Source: Desulfosarcina alkanivorans
GTDB lineage: Bacteria > Desulfobacterota > Desulfobacteria > Desulfobacterales > Desulfosarcinaceae
Direction of reading: 5' to 3'
DNA length: 64,000 nt
Assembly (NCBI RefSeq): GCF_009688945.1
Contig: NZ_AP021874.1
Coordinates: 6,448,001 to 6,512,000 of the forward strand
Part shown: positions 53,146-61,268 of the stretch, piece after piece
Layout: every line of letters starts with the position of its first letter
Numbering within the stretch: the stretch's first letter is position 1
Translations under genes and position numbers: made by a program
Notes under the pieces: model-generated
Told to the model about the DNA's origin: nothing
Database searches by the model: none
What the model saw: only the letters and a program-made list of their open reading frames with translations

Positions 53146-53295
53146 AATGACCCAAATCCAAAATTCCAAACCTTTAGATCTTGAAGGAAGGACATTCCAA
53201 TACAGGAGAAATCAAAGTAACGATCAGCTGTCGGCCTTCGCTCCCGTTTGAACTTTCGATATTGTGGTTTGGAATTTATTTGAAGTTTGGGTATT
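53146..53295. repeat. TTTGGAATTT-type inverted repeat
   Basis: Arm 53146-53172 (AATGACCCAAATCC, then AAAATTCCAAACC) pairs with 53266-53295 (GGTTTGGAATTT, then TTTGGGTATT) with a small indel. It lies in the 288-bp gap before the YbaK-type gene, in AT-rich DNA unlike the coding parts. Confidence 0.55.
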
Positions 53296-53327
53296 GAGAT
53301 CAGGAACGTGTTTATTGGGAGGTGTAT

Positions 53328-53780
53328 ATGCCCGTAGAAGCCAACATCGTCGATATCCTCAAGAAGAACAAGATTGCCTACGAGGTGGTCGAGCACGAGC
53401 CGGTGTACACCAACCCGGCCATGGCCGAGGCCCTGGGGGTCAGCGAGGCCGAAACCGTAAAGTCCCTGGTGCTGCTCACCAAGGAGAAGCAGATGGTGGT
53501 GCTGGTGCTGCCCGGCGACAAGAAGGTGGACTGGAAAAAGGCCGCGGCAGGCATCGGGACCAAAAAGGTCTCCTTTGCCAAGCCCGAGGCGGTGCTGGAA
53601 AAGGTGGGCTGCGAGGTGGGCTGCGTGCCGCCCTTCGGCCAGCTGGCGTCCCTGCCGATTTTTATGGATCCGGATCTGGCCAAAAAGGATGTCGTCTATT
53701 TCAATCCGGGCCGGCACGACAAATCGTTTAAAATCAAAGCCTGGGACCTCAAGAAGGTCAGCAAGCCGAAATTCATCTGA
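53328..53780 (+). CDS. YbaK/ProX-type aminoacyl-tRNA deacylase
   Basis: 150 residues of the YbaK/EbsC family, which removes mischarged amino acids from tRNA (Cys-tRNAPro for YbaK). VEHEPVYTNPAMAEALGV, KSLVLLTKEKQMVVLVLPGDKKVD with its lysines, and GCEVGCVPPFGQ near residue 95 are the family's substrate-pocket segments. GGGAGGTG precedes the ATG at 53328. A GTG six bases earlier overlaps that site. Single gene closed by a strong hairpin. Confidence 0.87.
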   Translation: MPVEANIVDILKKNKIAYEVVEHEPVYTNPAMAEALGVSEAETVKSLVLLTKEKQMVVLVLPGDKKVDWKKAAAGIGTKKVSFAKPEAVLEKVGCEVGCVPPFGQLASLPIFMDPDLAKKDVVYFNPGRHDKSFKIKAWDLKKVSKPKFI

Positions 53781-53798
53781 CCCCACGGTGCGGTGATG

Positions 53799-53823
53799 GG
53801 CGCCGGCAATATTGGCCGGCGCC
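53799..53823 (+). terminator. Hairpin terminator candidate after the deacylase gene
   Basis: GGCGCCGGC (53799-53807) and GCCGGCGCC (53815-53823) form a perfect 9-bp stem with a 7-nt loop, 19 bp after the stop. Only two T follow, so efficiency is uncertain. Confidence 0.6.
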
Positions 53824-53999
53824 TTCCTGGCATCCGGTTGCCGCCGGCACCATTCCTCCATCGTGACATTTCTTTTACTGGCCTTTCCCCTCGATATCCA
53901 TTAAATTACCCGCTGGCATAATCCCGGGCACCGTTTTGGAACCAATGCGTCAGTTGGGCCTTTTTGCGGCGCCATTCGAACAGCTAAATCGAGTGTTTC

Positions 54000-55169
54000 A
54001 TGAAGCCTGTTGCTTTTTTCTGTCGGACGTTCTTATCCTTTACCGCCGGTTGTCTGTTATTTCTGATGGCCGGCAGTGCCATTGCATCGGAGGCGCCCGA
54101 AACGTTGCCGCCGGGCGCCATTTCGACGCTTCATTACCTTCTGGATCTGGCCCGAACGGAGGATGGTGCTGCCTGTGATGCGCAGCGCATCGCGCCGTTG
54201 ATGGCGTTTCTTCTGTCACCCAAGCCGGACGGCGCCCTTTACCGGGCAGATGATTCCTTCGACGCACCGTCCGCATACAATGAATTTACCGTCCATTCCG
54301 GTGTCCAGCGCATCACCGATTATATCCTGGATGCCGACATCCCGTCATTTTTCTTTTGGCCGTCATCCCTGCGGCTCTCCCGGTGGACCCGGGTGGAAGG
54401 CGGAGACCAGCAGTTTGCCCGGCTGAAATCGGCCTCCACCGATTGGAATTCAACATTCATCCTCAAAGGGACCGAACACATCACCATCACACCGGATCAG
54501 CACACCGGCGCCTACTACAGCTACGACGTCGACCGGATGGTTATCCTCGGCCCCTACCAGAAGGGGAAGGTGCTGATAAATATCTATCGGCAGCAGAAAC
54601 CATCGGCGGTGGGCCGAAAAGGGTGGGTGCTGGGCAAAGACGATGAATGGAACTACCTGTACACCCGGGATAAGGGGTTGAACGTCAAGGGGCTGGGGTG
54701 GGCCGATACCTATATGTACGATTCATTCGGGATAACCGTTTATTATCAGGCGGATCCTGGAAGTCCGGCCGTCACCTGCGGAACCGTCAGCTGGGTGAAG
54801 GCCGGCTGGGCGGGTATCAACATGGTCAAATCCAAACATATTCATCGGGGGCTGGTCCGGGTGGCACACGCTTTTACAGCGGTGATGGAAGACCCGCGGC
54901 TGCCGGAGCCGGCCCAATTGGCTGAGACCTTTTCAAAATCCAAAAACCTGCCGACCCCCACCTTGAGGGCCTACGCCAGAGATTATCTTTCCGGCCTCGA
55001 GCAGCGCATCGCGTCATCCGAAATCCTACTGAAAAAAATCGGTGGAACGTTTGACAGCCACGCCCTGCTCGAGCAGATGACCCGCGATGAATTGTACGCC
55101 GTTTTGGCCCTGGACTATTTTAAAAAAATTCTCGGGCATAATCCTGTGATGTCATCCCACCCGTTTTAA
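54000..55169 (+). CDS. Secreted protein of unknown function
   Basis: 389 residues with a Sec signal peptide (hydrophobic TFLSFTAGCLLFLMAGSAIA, cleavage after ASA/IAS near 30). The mature part is soluble, with many aromatic residues: FFFWPSSLRLSRWTR, GAYYSYDVDRMVILGPYQKGK, DEWNYLYTRDKGLNVKGLGWADTYMYDSFGITVYYQ. A single cysteine pair is possible (CDAQR near 60, VTCGTV near 258). No enzyme motif recognised. It stands alone, convergent with the MATE gene. Location probably periplasmic. Confidence 0.75.
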   Translation: MKPVAFFCRTFLSFTAGCLLFLMAGSAIASEAPETLPPGAISTLHYLLDLARTEDGAACDAQRIAPLMAFLLSPKPDGALYRADDSFDAPSAYNEFTVHSGVQRITDYILDADIPSFFFWPSSLRLSRWTRVEGGDQQFARLKSASTDWNSTFILKGTEHITITPDQHTGAYYSYDVDRMVILGPYQKGKVLINIYRQQKPSAVGRKGWVLGKDDEWNYLYTRDKGLNVKGLGWADTYMYDSFGITVYYQADPGSPAVTCGTVSWVKAGWAGINMVKSKHIHRGLVRVAHAFTAVMEDPRLPEPAQLAETFSKSKNLPTPTLRAYARDYLSGLEQRIASSEILLKKIGGTFDSHALLEQMTRDELYAVLALDYFKKILGHNPVMSSHPF

Positions 55170-55176
55170 TTCGGCC

Positions 55177-55191
55177 CCGGCCATCGGCCGG
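55177..55191. terminator. Short hairpin between convergent genes
   Basis: CCGGCC-ATC-GGCCGG lies 8 bp after the stop of the secreted protein. Symmetric, so it could serve both strands; no T-run. Confidence 0.4.
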
Positions 55192-55265
55192 CCTTCATGC
55201 CTTCGCGTCATTATCGATTTTCGCCCCGCGGCACGGATGATCGTGGAAGACGCTGCCGCTATCGA

Positions 55266-56684
55266 TTACCCCTCCTTTTCCCGGTGGGGGGCGTGTTCGA
55301 CAACCCGCATGTGCTTCCATTTTCCCTGCCGGTAACGGAAAAATGACAGCGCAAAAAGGGAGGTGATGAAGGCCAGGACGCACATCCAGGCATAGACCAC
55401 GCCACATTGCAGAAGGTGGATACCGACATAAAGGGGCACCACCATAAAGCAGAGGCCCGCACCGCCGATGCTCCACATCACAAACCGGGTATCCCCGGCA
55501 CCTTTCAGAACCCCGACGAAACTCATGTACAGGGCATCCATGAAAAGATAAACGGCGACGATCCGAAGCAGGCGGCGACCCATTTCCATAATGACCGCGG
55601 CTTCCCCGACGGTCTGGCCCCCGACCATGAAAAGGGCCAGCGCTTTATCCGGCGCAAACATGAAGGCCAGATCGACGAACAGGGTATACAACAATAGAAA
55701 ATGAATGGCGCTGAAGGTTGCGTATTGGGCTTCGGCGGGCTTTTTTCTGCCGAGCGCCTGGCCCACCAGGGTGCTGATTCCCTGGGAAAAACCCATGGCC
55801 GGCATGAATGCGATGGAACTGATGGACAGAACGATGCTGGTGGCTGCCAGTTCCAGCGCGCCGATCCGTCCGACCATGAAAATAAAAAAAGTGAAGGCAA
55901 AGATATCCAGGCAGAACTGCATGGCGCCGGGAATACCGTACTTCATCAGCCGCATGAGCATATCGGCATCGATCCGGCGGCTACTGATGATCCGATAGTT
56001 TTTTTCGTTGGCCGCAGTGAACGTCAGCACCGAAAACAGCAGGGCCATCAGGGCCCAGGACGATACGGTCGCAATGCCGGCGCCGGCGATGCCGAGTTCC
56101 GGAAAGATCCAGATGCCGTTGATCAGCGAATAGTCCAGGGGAATGTTGAAGGCCATGCCGATGAAGGAGATGATCATGACCGGCCGGGTCACCCCCCTTC
56201 CGGTGAAAAATGCCGAAAGGGCATGGACGCTGATATGGAAAACGGATCCCGCGCACAAGATCTTAAAATAAATTGCCTCGAGGCCTTGAATGGTCTGGGG
56301 GTGACCCGCCAGTGAAAATATCGGGGCGGCCATGAACAGCGAGGACAGGCCCAGAATACAACCTGAAGCGAAGCTGAAATACAGGCCCTGCCAGAGTGCC
56401 GCGCCAATCCGCCGGCTGGTCCCGGCGCCTTTGTATTGAGCGATAAAGACGGAAAGGTAGGCGGCCACACCGCCAAAGAAGGCCAAAAACAGAAATGCGG
56501 CGATCCCCGAAGGCGTCGCGGCGGCAATTGCGTCAAGGCTGAAATTCGCCAGGAAAACCCTGTCGGTGAACTCCATCACCGTGGTGGCGGCCGTTCCCAT
56601 GACTAGGGGGACGCATACGGTGGCCACCTCCCGGTACCGGCTGTGCTGCCGCCATCTTTTCAACCATTTATCACGTGGCGGCAT
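55266..56684 (-). CDS. MATE-family multidrug/cation exporter
   Basis: 472 residues with 12 hydrophobic segments in two halves. VPLVMGTAATTVMEFTDRVFLANFS at the start and MPAMGFSQGISTLVGQALGRKKPAEA in the second half are MATE signatures (NorM/DinF type). Likely exports cationic compounds with Na or H gradients. It begins 2 bp after the MarR gene, so the two form a regulator-pump operon. An unusual break is not seen. Confidence 0.9.
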   Translation of the reverse strand: MPPRDKWLKRWRQHSRYREVATVCVPLVMGTAATTVMEFTDRVFLANFSLDAIAAATPSGIAAFLFLAFFGGVAAYLSVFIAQYKGAGTSRRIGAALWQGLYFSFASGCILGLSSLFMAAPIFSLAGHPQTIQGLEAIYFKILCAGSVFHISVHALSAFFTGRGVTRPVMIISFIGMAFNIPLDYSLINGIWIFPELGIAGAGIATVSSWALMALLFSVLTFTAANEKNYRIISSRRIDADMLMRLMKYGIPGAMQFCLDIFAFTFFIFMVGRIGALELAATSIVLSISSIAFMPAMGFSQGISTLVGQALGRKKPAEAQYATFSAIHFLLLYTLFVDLAFMFAPDKALALFMVGGQTVGEAAVIMEMGRRLLRIVAVYLFMDALYMSFVGVLKGAGDTRFVMWSIGGAGLCFMVVPLYVGIHLLQCGVVYAWMCVLAFITSLFALSFFRYRQGKWKHMRVVEHAPHREKEG

Positions 56685-56686
56685 CC

Positions 56687-57199
56687 CTATTGGGTATTCT
56701 CCGGCGTGATCTCGATGGGGCCGACCGTCAGAACCGGGGAGGCCTTGATGTCCTTGGCGTCAATCATCTGAACCAGCCGCTGCAGGGAACTCAGAATCAT
56801 GGATTGCTCCCAGTCCTTCAGCGTGTCGAATTGATTTAAGAAGGACTCCTGAATGGGCGGTGGCGCCTGGGCCAACAGCTTCCGGCAGGCCTCTGTCGGC
56901 TGGATGACGACGCGCCTTCTGTCGATCTCATTTTTCGTTCTGGTAATCAATTGCCGTTTTTCAAGGCGATCGGTAATTCCGGTGACCGTCGCCTGGCTGA
57001 GACTCACGGATGCAGCGACCTCTCCCGGAGACATCTCTCCCGCCCTGGTTAATTCTCGCAGGATGATCAGCTGAGGGCCGGTCAGGCCGAAGTGCTTGGA
57101 CAGGTATCGGGAGTGAAGATCAATGGCCCGAATCAGTCTTCTCAGGGAAATCAATACCTCGTCGCTGATGCTGCCCTGGGTCGGTTCCACCATGGTCAT
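56687..57199 (-). CDS. MarR-family transcriptional regulator
   Basis: 170 residues. The winged HTH contains LTGPQLIILRELTRAGEMSPGEVAASVSLSQATVTGITDRLEKRQLI and the wing NEIDRRRVVIQPT, both MarR hallmarks. Two ATG codons compete (57199 and 57193); the latter has GGGGA at better spacing. The frame also extends to 57310 without support. It probably represses itself and the MATE pump through the site at 57315-57326. Confidence 0.9.
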   Translation of the reverse strand: MTMVEPTQGSISDEVLISLRRLIRAIDLHSRYLSKHFGLTGPQLIILRELTRAGEMSPGEVAASVSLSQATVTGITDRLEKRQLITRTKNEIDRRRVVIQPTEACRKLLAQAPPPIQESFLNQFDTLKDWEQSMILSSLQRLVQMIDAKDIKASPVLTVGPIEITPENTQ

Positions 57200-57314
57200 T
57201 CCCCAATCCCTTTTTTTTTGCGTCGTTCGTCGAATACCGTCTGCCGGAAAGCGTTGGAGCGGGTTATCTATGCCCTTGTGCGATTGGCATGTCAACCGCC
57301 GACGGTGCATTTAT

Positions 57315-57326
57315 TTAGTACGCTAA
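57315..57326. promoter_or_regulatory. MarR/SlyA-type operator
   Basis: TTAG-TACG-CTAA, a 4-4-4 inverted repeat equal in arms to the SlyA consensus (TTAG-N4-CTAA), 116 bp before marR in the divergent gap. TATATT at 57337-57332 on the minus strand is a possible -10 beside it. The rest of the gap to 57654 is AT-rich and shows no gene. Confidence 0.6.
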
Positions 57327-57654
57327 TTAAAAATATAAGAAAATAAGACCTTTTTATTTTGTAAAACATTGCCATAACAGTCTTTTTTTAGAAGCCGTTT
57401 ATTTTGACCAGAAAGTATGTTATAAAGTCTTTATGATTATTAAGAGAGAATCTCGCCGTCCGCTTTTTTGGAACACTTATGAATATCGCTGAGGCGATGC
57501 CCCGCCGTTATTTATGTGCCCGTCACTAACCCCGACTGATAATGACCATGTGGCTATGCCTGCCAGCAATGCCTCGGCTGGTAAGCATCCGCTTTGAATT
57601 TAACCTTTTGCCCAGTGGTGCTTGAATTTTATCTTACCAATCGCGGAGGAGACC

Positions 57655-59244
57655 ATGAAAGACGCACTTAAAGAACTTGAACGGTTATTCGAACTTGGAC
57701 GCTTGAGCCGGCGGGCATTCCTGCGGCGTGCCGCCGCGTTGGGACTGGCAGCAACGCTGAGCCCGACGCTGATGCCTCGGCAGGCCCATGCCGATACGCC
57801 GAAAAGAGGGGGGCGCCTGAGACTCGGCCTGAACGGCGGCGCCACCTCCGATACACTGGACCCGGGCATTCAGCTGGCCATGATGCCGCAGACCCTGGTT
57901 TACGGTGCATCGGGCAACAGCCTGGTGGAGATCGATGCGGATGGCCAGCCGGTGCCGGAACTGGCCGAGAGCTGGGAGTCCACCCCGGACGCCAAAAAAT
58001 GGATTTTCAAGCTGAGGCGGGGGGTTGAGTTTCACGACGGCAAAAGCATGGACGCCGACGATGTGATCTATTCGCTCAACTGGCATCGCAAAGAAGGCAC
58101 CAAGTCAGCCGCCAAGGCGCTGGTCGAGTCCATCGTCAGCATGAAAAAAGAGGACAAGTACACCCTGGCGTTCGAAATGGAGAGCGGCAATGCCGATTTC
58201 CCCTATACCCTGAGCGACTATCACCTGGTGATCGGGCCCAAGGACACGGACCTCGCCAAGGGCATTTTCACCGGTGCCTATGTGATCAAGGACTTTGAAC
58301 CGGGTGTGCGCGCCTTCTGTACCCGCAACCCCAACTACTTCAAGTCCGACTGCGCCTGGTTCGACGAAATTGAAATACTGGGCATCAACGACGTCAATGC
58401 CCGCACCAATGCCCTCAAGACCGGTCAGATCGACGTGATGAACCGATGCGACCTCAAGACCGTGCACCTTTTCAAACGCATGCCCGGCATCCAGGTCATG
58501 CGTCAGGACGGGTTCAAGCACTTCACCTTCGCCATGCGCACCGATACGGCGCCCTTCGACAACAATGACGTGCGCCTGGCTCTCAAATACGCCGTGGATC
58601 GTGAGCAGTTGGTGAAAACCATCCTGCGCGGCTACGGCCGGGTGGGCAACGATCACCCCATCAGCGTGGCCAACCGTTACCATGCCAGCGAGCTGCCCCA
58701 GCGGCAGTATGATCCGGACAAGGCCAAATTCCATCTCAAAAAGGCGGGGCTGTCCGGTACGACCTTCAAGTTTCACGCGGCCGAGGCGGCGTTCAAGGGC
58801 GCCGTGGATGCCGGTGTGCTTTACAGGGAGCAGGCCGCCAAGGCCGGTATCACCATCGATGTGGTTCGCGAGCCCAATGACGGCTACTGGAGCAATGTGT
58901 GGCTGAAAAAACCGTTCTGTGCGGTTTTCTGGGGCGGACGGTCCACCGAGGACATGATGTTTTCCACGGCTTATGCCAGGGGCGTGGCCTGGAACGACAC
59001 CTACTGGGATCATACGCGTTTCAACGAGCTGCTGGTGGCGGCCCGGGCCGAACTGGACGAGAAGAAGCGTCGCGGCATGTACGCGGAAATGCAGCACATT
59101 GTGCGCGACGAAGGCGGCGTGGTGGTGCCCATGTTCAGTGCCGACCTGGCGGCGGCCAGTGACAAGATCGGCCACGGCAAGCTGGCGGCCAACTGGGAAC
59201 TGGACGGTTTCAGGGCGCCGGAACGCTGGTGGTTCAAATCATAA
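57655..59244 (+). CDS. ABC transporter substrate-binding protein, oligopeptide/nickel type, Tat-exported
   Basis: 529 residues, SBP_bac_5 family. The N-terminus has LSRRAFLRRAAALGLAATL, a twin-arginine signal, cleaved after AHA near residue 46. LAESWESTPDAKKWIFKLRRGVEFHDGKSMDADDV is the family signature. GGAGGAG precedes the ATG at 57655. It heads a full importer: two permeases and a fused ATPase. The ligand may be a peptide, opine or other small molecule. Tat export suggests folding, perhaps with ligand or metal, in the cytoplasm. Confidence 0.9.
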   Translation: MKDALKELERLFELGRLSRRAFLRRAAALGLAATLSPTLMPRQAHADTPKRGGRLRLGLNGGATSDTLDPGIQLAMMPQTLVYGASGNSLVEIDADGQPVPELAESWESTPDAKKWIFKLRRGVEFHDGKSMDADDVIYSLNWHRKEGTKSAAKALVESIVSMKKEDKYTLAFEMESGNADFPYTLSDYHLVIGPKDTDLAKGIFTGAYVIKDFEPGVRAFCTRNPNYFKSDCAWFDEIEILGINDVNARTNALKTGQIDVMNRCDLKTVHLFKRMPGIQVMRQDGFKHFTFAMRTDTAPFDNNDVRLALKYAVDREQLVKTILRGYGRVGNDHPISVANRYHASELPQRQYDPDKAKFHLKKAGLSGTTFKFHAAEAAFKGAVDAGVLYREQAAKAGITIDVVREPNDGYWSNVWLKKPFCAVFWGGRSTEDMMFSTAYARGVAWNDTYWDHTRFNELLVAARAELDEKKRRGMYAEMQHIVRDEGGVVVPMFSADLAAASDKIGHGKLAANWELDGFRAPERWWFKS

Positions 59245-60215
59245 TGGAACTTCCCAAACTGAACGGTATTGCCGCCCTGGCGCTCAAGCGCATCGGCCTC
59301 GGGCTGGTCACCCTCTGGGTGATCTCGGTGTTGATTTTTGTGGGCGTGGAAGCGCTGCCGGGGGATCTTGCCGAAGCGGTTCTGGGGCAGAGCGCCACCC
59401 CGGAAACCGTTGAGGCCTTCCGCAAGGAACTCAAGCTCGATATGCCCCCCCACGTACGCTATTTTTCCTGGCTGGGGGGCTTCATCAGGGGCGACTTCGG
59501 CAACTCCCTGGCCAACCATCGACCGGTTGTCGACCTGATCAGCTGGCGCTTTGCCAACAGCCTTTTCCTGGCCGGGGTGACGGCCATGATCGCCGTGCCT
59601 GTGGCCGTCCTTCTGGGGATCCTGGCGGCCCTGCACCGCAACACCCTGTTCGATCGCCTGATCTCCATGGCGACCCTCAGCACCATTTCGTTTCCCGAGT
59701 TTTTTGTGGCCTATATCCTGATCGCCCTGTTTTCGGTGCAGGTGGCCATTTTTCCCAGCATCGCCAACATCAACGACCAGATGAGTTTATGGCAGAAGCT
59801 GTACGCCATTATTCTGCCCTGTCTGACCCTGGCGCTGGTGGTGACCGCCCACATGATGCGCCAGACGCGGGCGGCCATCATCAACATCCTTTCGAGCCCC
59901 TTCATCGAGATGGCCAACCTGAAAGGCCTCCGGCGCCTGCGTGTGGTGGTCCTGCATGCCTTTCCCAACGCCCTGTCGCCGGTGATCAACGTGATCGCCC
60001 TCAACCTGGCCTATCTGGTGGTGGGCGTCGTGATCGTCGAGGTGGTTTTTGTATACCCGGGGCTGGGACAGCTGCTGGTGGATTCCGTTTCCAAGCGCGA
60101 CATCCCGGTGGTCCAGGCCAGCGGTCTGGTCTTTGCGGCCACCTATGTCCTGCTCAACCTGCTGGCGGATGTATTGTCCATCGTCAGCAACCCCCGTCTG
60201 CGCAATCCGCGCTGA
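59244..60215 (+). CDS. ABC transporter permease, DppB/OppB type
   Basis: 323 residues, about six membrane helices. Signatures: LKRIGLGLVTLWVISVLIFVGVEALPGD at the start, the EAA-like coupling loop FIEMANLKGLRRLRVVVLHAFPNALSPV, and VVEVVFVYPGLGQLLVDSVSKRDIPVVQ near the end. The ATG shares its first base with the stop of the binding-protein gene, so translation is coupled; the frame also opens at a GTG 15 bp earlier. Confidence 0.93.
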   Translation: MELPKLNGIAALALKRIGLGLVTLWVISVLIFVGVEALPGDLAEAVLGQSATPETVEAFRKELKLDMPPHVRYFSWLGGFIRGDFGNSLANHRPVVDLISWRFANSLFLAGVTAMIAVPVAVLLGILAALHRNTLFDRLISMATLSTISFPEFFVAYILIALFSVQVAIFPSIANINDQMSLWQKLYAIILPCLTLALVVTAHMMRQTRAAIINILSSPFIEMANLKGLRRLRVVVLHAFPNALSPVINVIALNLAYLVVGVVIVEVVFVYPGLGQLLVDSVSKRDIPVVQASGLVFAATYVLLNLLADVLSIVSNPRLRNPR

Positions 60216-60235
60216 CGGTTGAACAAGAGGTCCTA

Positions 60236-61063
60236 ATGACAGGCTCGTTGAAATTGTTTCGCACTGCGCCCTTCAGCGCCCGCCTCGGGATGGGCATGGT
60301 CCTGATCGCCCTCCTGGCCGCCCTTCTGGCCCCGGCCATCGCGCCCTATGGGGAGACGGAGGTGGTCGGCGATGTCTGGCTGCCGGCCAGTGGCGATCAC
60401 CTGGTCGGCACCGACAACCTGGGGCGGGATCTGTTTTCGCGTCTGCTCTATGGGGCCCGCAACACCATCGCCATCGCCTTCCTGATCACCGCGCTTTCGT
60501 TTATCGTGGGCATCGTCTGGGGCTTTCTGGCGGCCACGGTGGGGGGCTGGATGGATCAGCTGCTCAGCCGCTTCGTGGACATTCTGATGGCGTTTCCCAC
60601 CCTGATTTTCGCCCTGATGGTGCTTTCGGTGGTCGGGACCTCGATTCCGGCGCTGGTGGTCGTGATTGCGCTGCTGGATTCCACGCGGGTATACCGCCTG
60701 TCGCGTGCGGTGGCCATGGATATCGAGGTGATGGAATTTGTCGAGGCCGCCCGTCTGCGGGGTGAGGGCCTCTGGTGGCTCATGCGCCATGAGATTTTGC
60801 CCAACGCCATGCCGCCGCTGGTGGCCGAGTTCGGACTGCGGTTCTGCTTCGTATTCCTGTTCATTGCGGCCTTGAGTTTTCTGGGGCTGGGGATCCAGCC
60901 TCCCACGGCGGACTGGGGCAGTATGGTGCGTGAGAATTCGGGGGCCATCACATTCGGTATCTTTACCCCCCTGTGGCCGGCGGGCGCCATCGCCTTTTTG
61001 ACGGTTGGCGTCAACCTGGTCGTGGACTGGTTCCTTCATATCGCCAGTGGTCTGGAGGATTGA
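60236..61063 (+). CDS. ABC transporter permease, DppC/OppC type
   Basis: 275 residues, six helices. HLVGTDNLGRDLFSRLLYGARNTIAIAF is the DppC signature, EFVEAARLRGEGLWWLMRHEILPNAMPPLVAEF the coupling loop, and FLGLGIQPPTADWGSMVREN the third. AAGAGG precedes the ATG at 60236; the open frame further upstream overlaps DppB and is a shadow. Copy F of the palindromic element separates it from the ATPase gene. Confidence 0.93.
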   Translation: MTGSLKLFRTAPFSARLGMGMVLIALLAALLAPAIAPYGETEVVGDVWLPASGDHLVGTDNLGRDLFSRLLYGARNTIAIAFLITALSFIVGIVWGFLAATVGGWMDQLLSRFVDILMAFPTLIFALMVLSVVGTSIPALVVVIALLDSTRVYRLSRAVAMDIEVMEFVEAARLRGEGLWWLMRHEILPNAMPPLVAEFGLRFCFVFLFIAALSFLGLGIQPPTADWGSMVRENSGAITFGIFTPLWPAGAIAFLTVGVNLVVDWFLHIASGLED

Positions 61064-61064
61064 T

Positions 61065-61200
61065 TTGGGAAATGGCGGCCCCATGAAAAGTCCGATATCT
61101 GCGCTACGCTCAAAATGTAATCCTCGGAATATCGCCCATATGCCTGTGGTTACATTTTTCGCAAGCCTTGTCCCGGGCTTTTGATGAGGCCTTATGGTGG
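61065..61200 (+). repeat. Dispersed palindromic element, copy F (divergent, inside ABC operon)
   Basis: AAAATGTAA (61112-61120) pairs perfectly with TTACATTTT (61150-61158). The centre, CCTCGGAATATCGCCCATATGCCTGTGGT, has drifted from the other copies, but CCTGTGGTT, TCTGCG and GCAAGCCTTG remain. It fills the gap between the DppC-type permease and the ATPase. Confidence 0.65.
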
Positions 61201-61268
61201 CATGAGTTGCAGCCGCCGATAGTGAATGCGAAGGAAAAAGTTTACCCAATTGAGAAGAAGAGAGAATC

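Noticed and set aside
4286..53295. CRISPR array made from the short intergenic repeats
   Set aside because: Repeats are widely spaced, palindromic and degenerate; no regular repeat-spacer pattern and no cas genes exist in the window.
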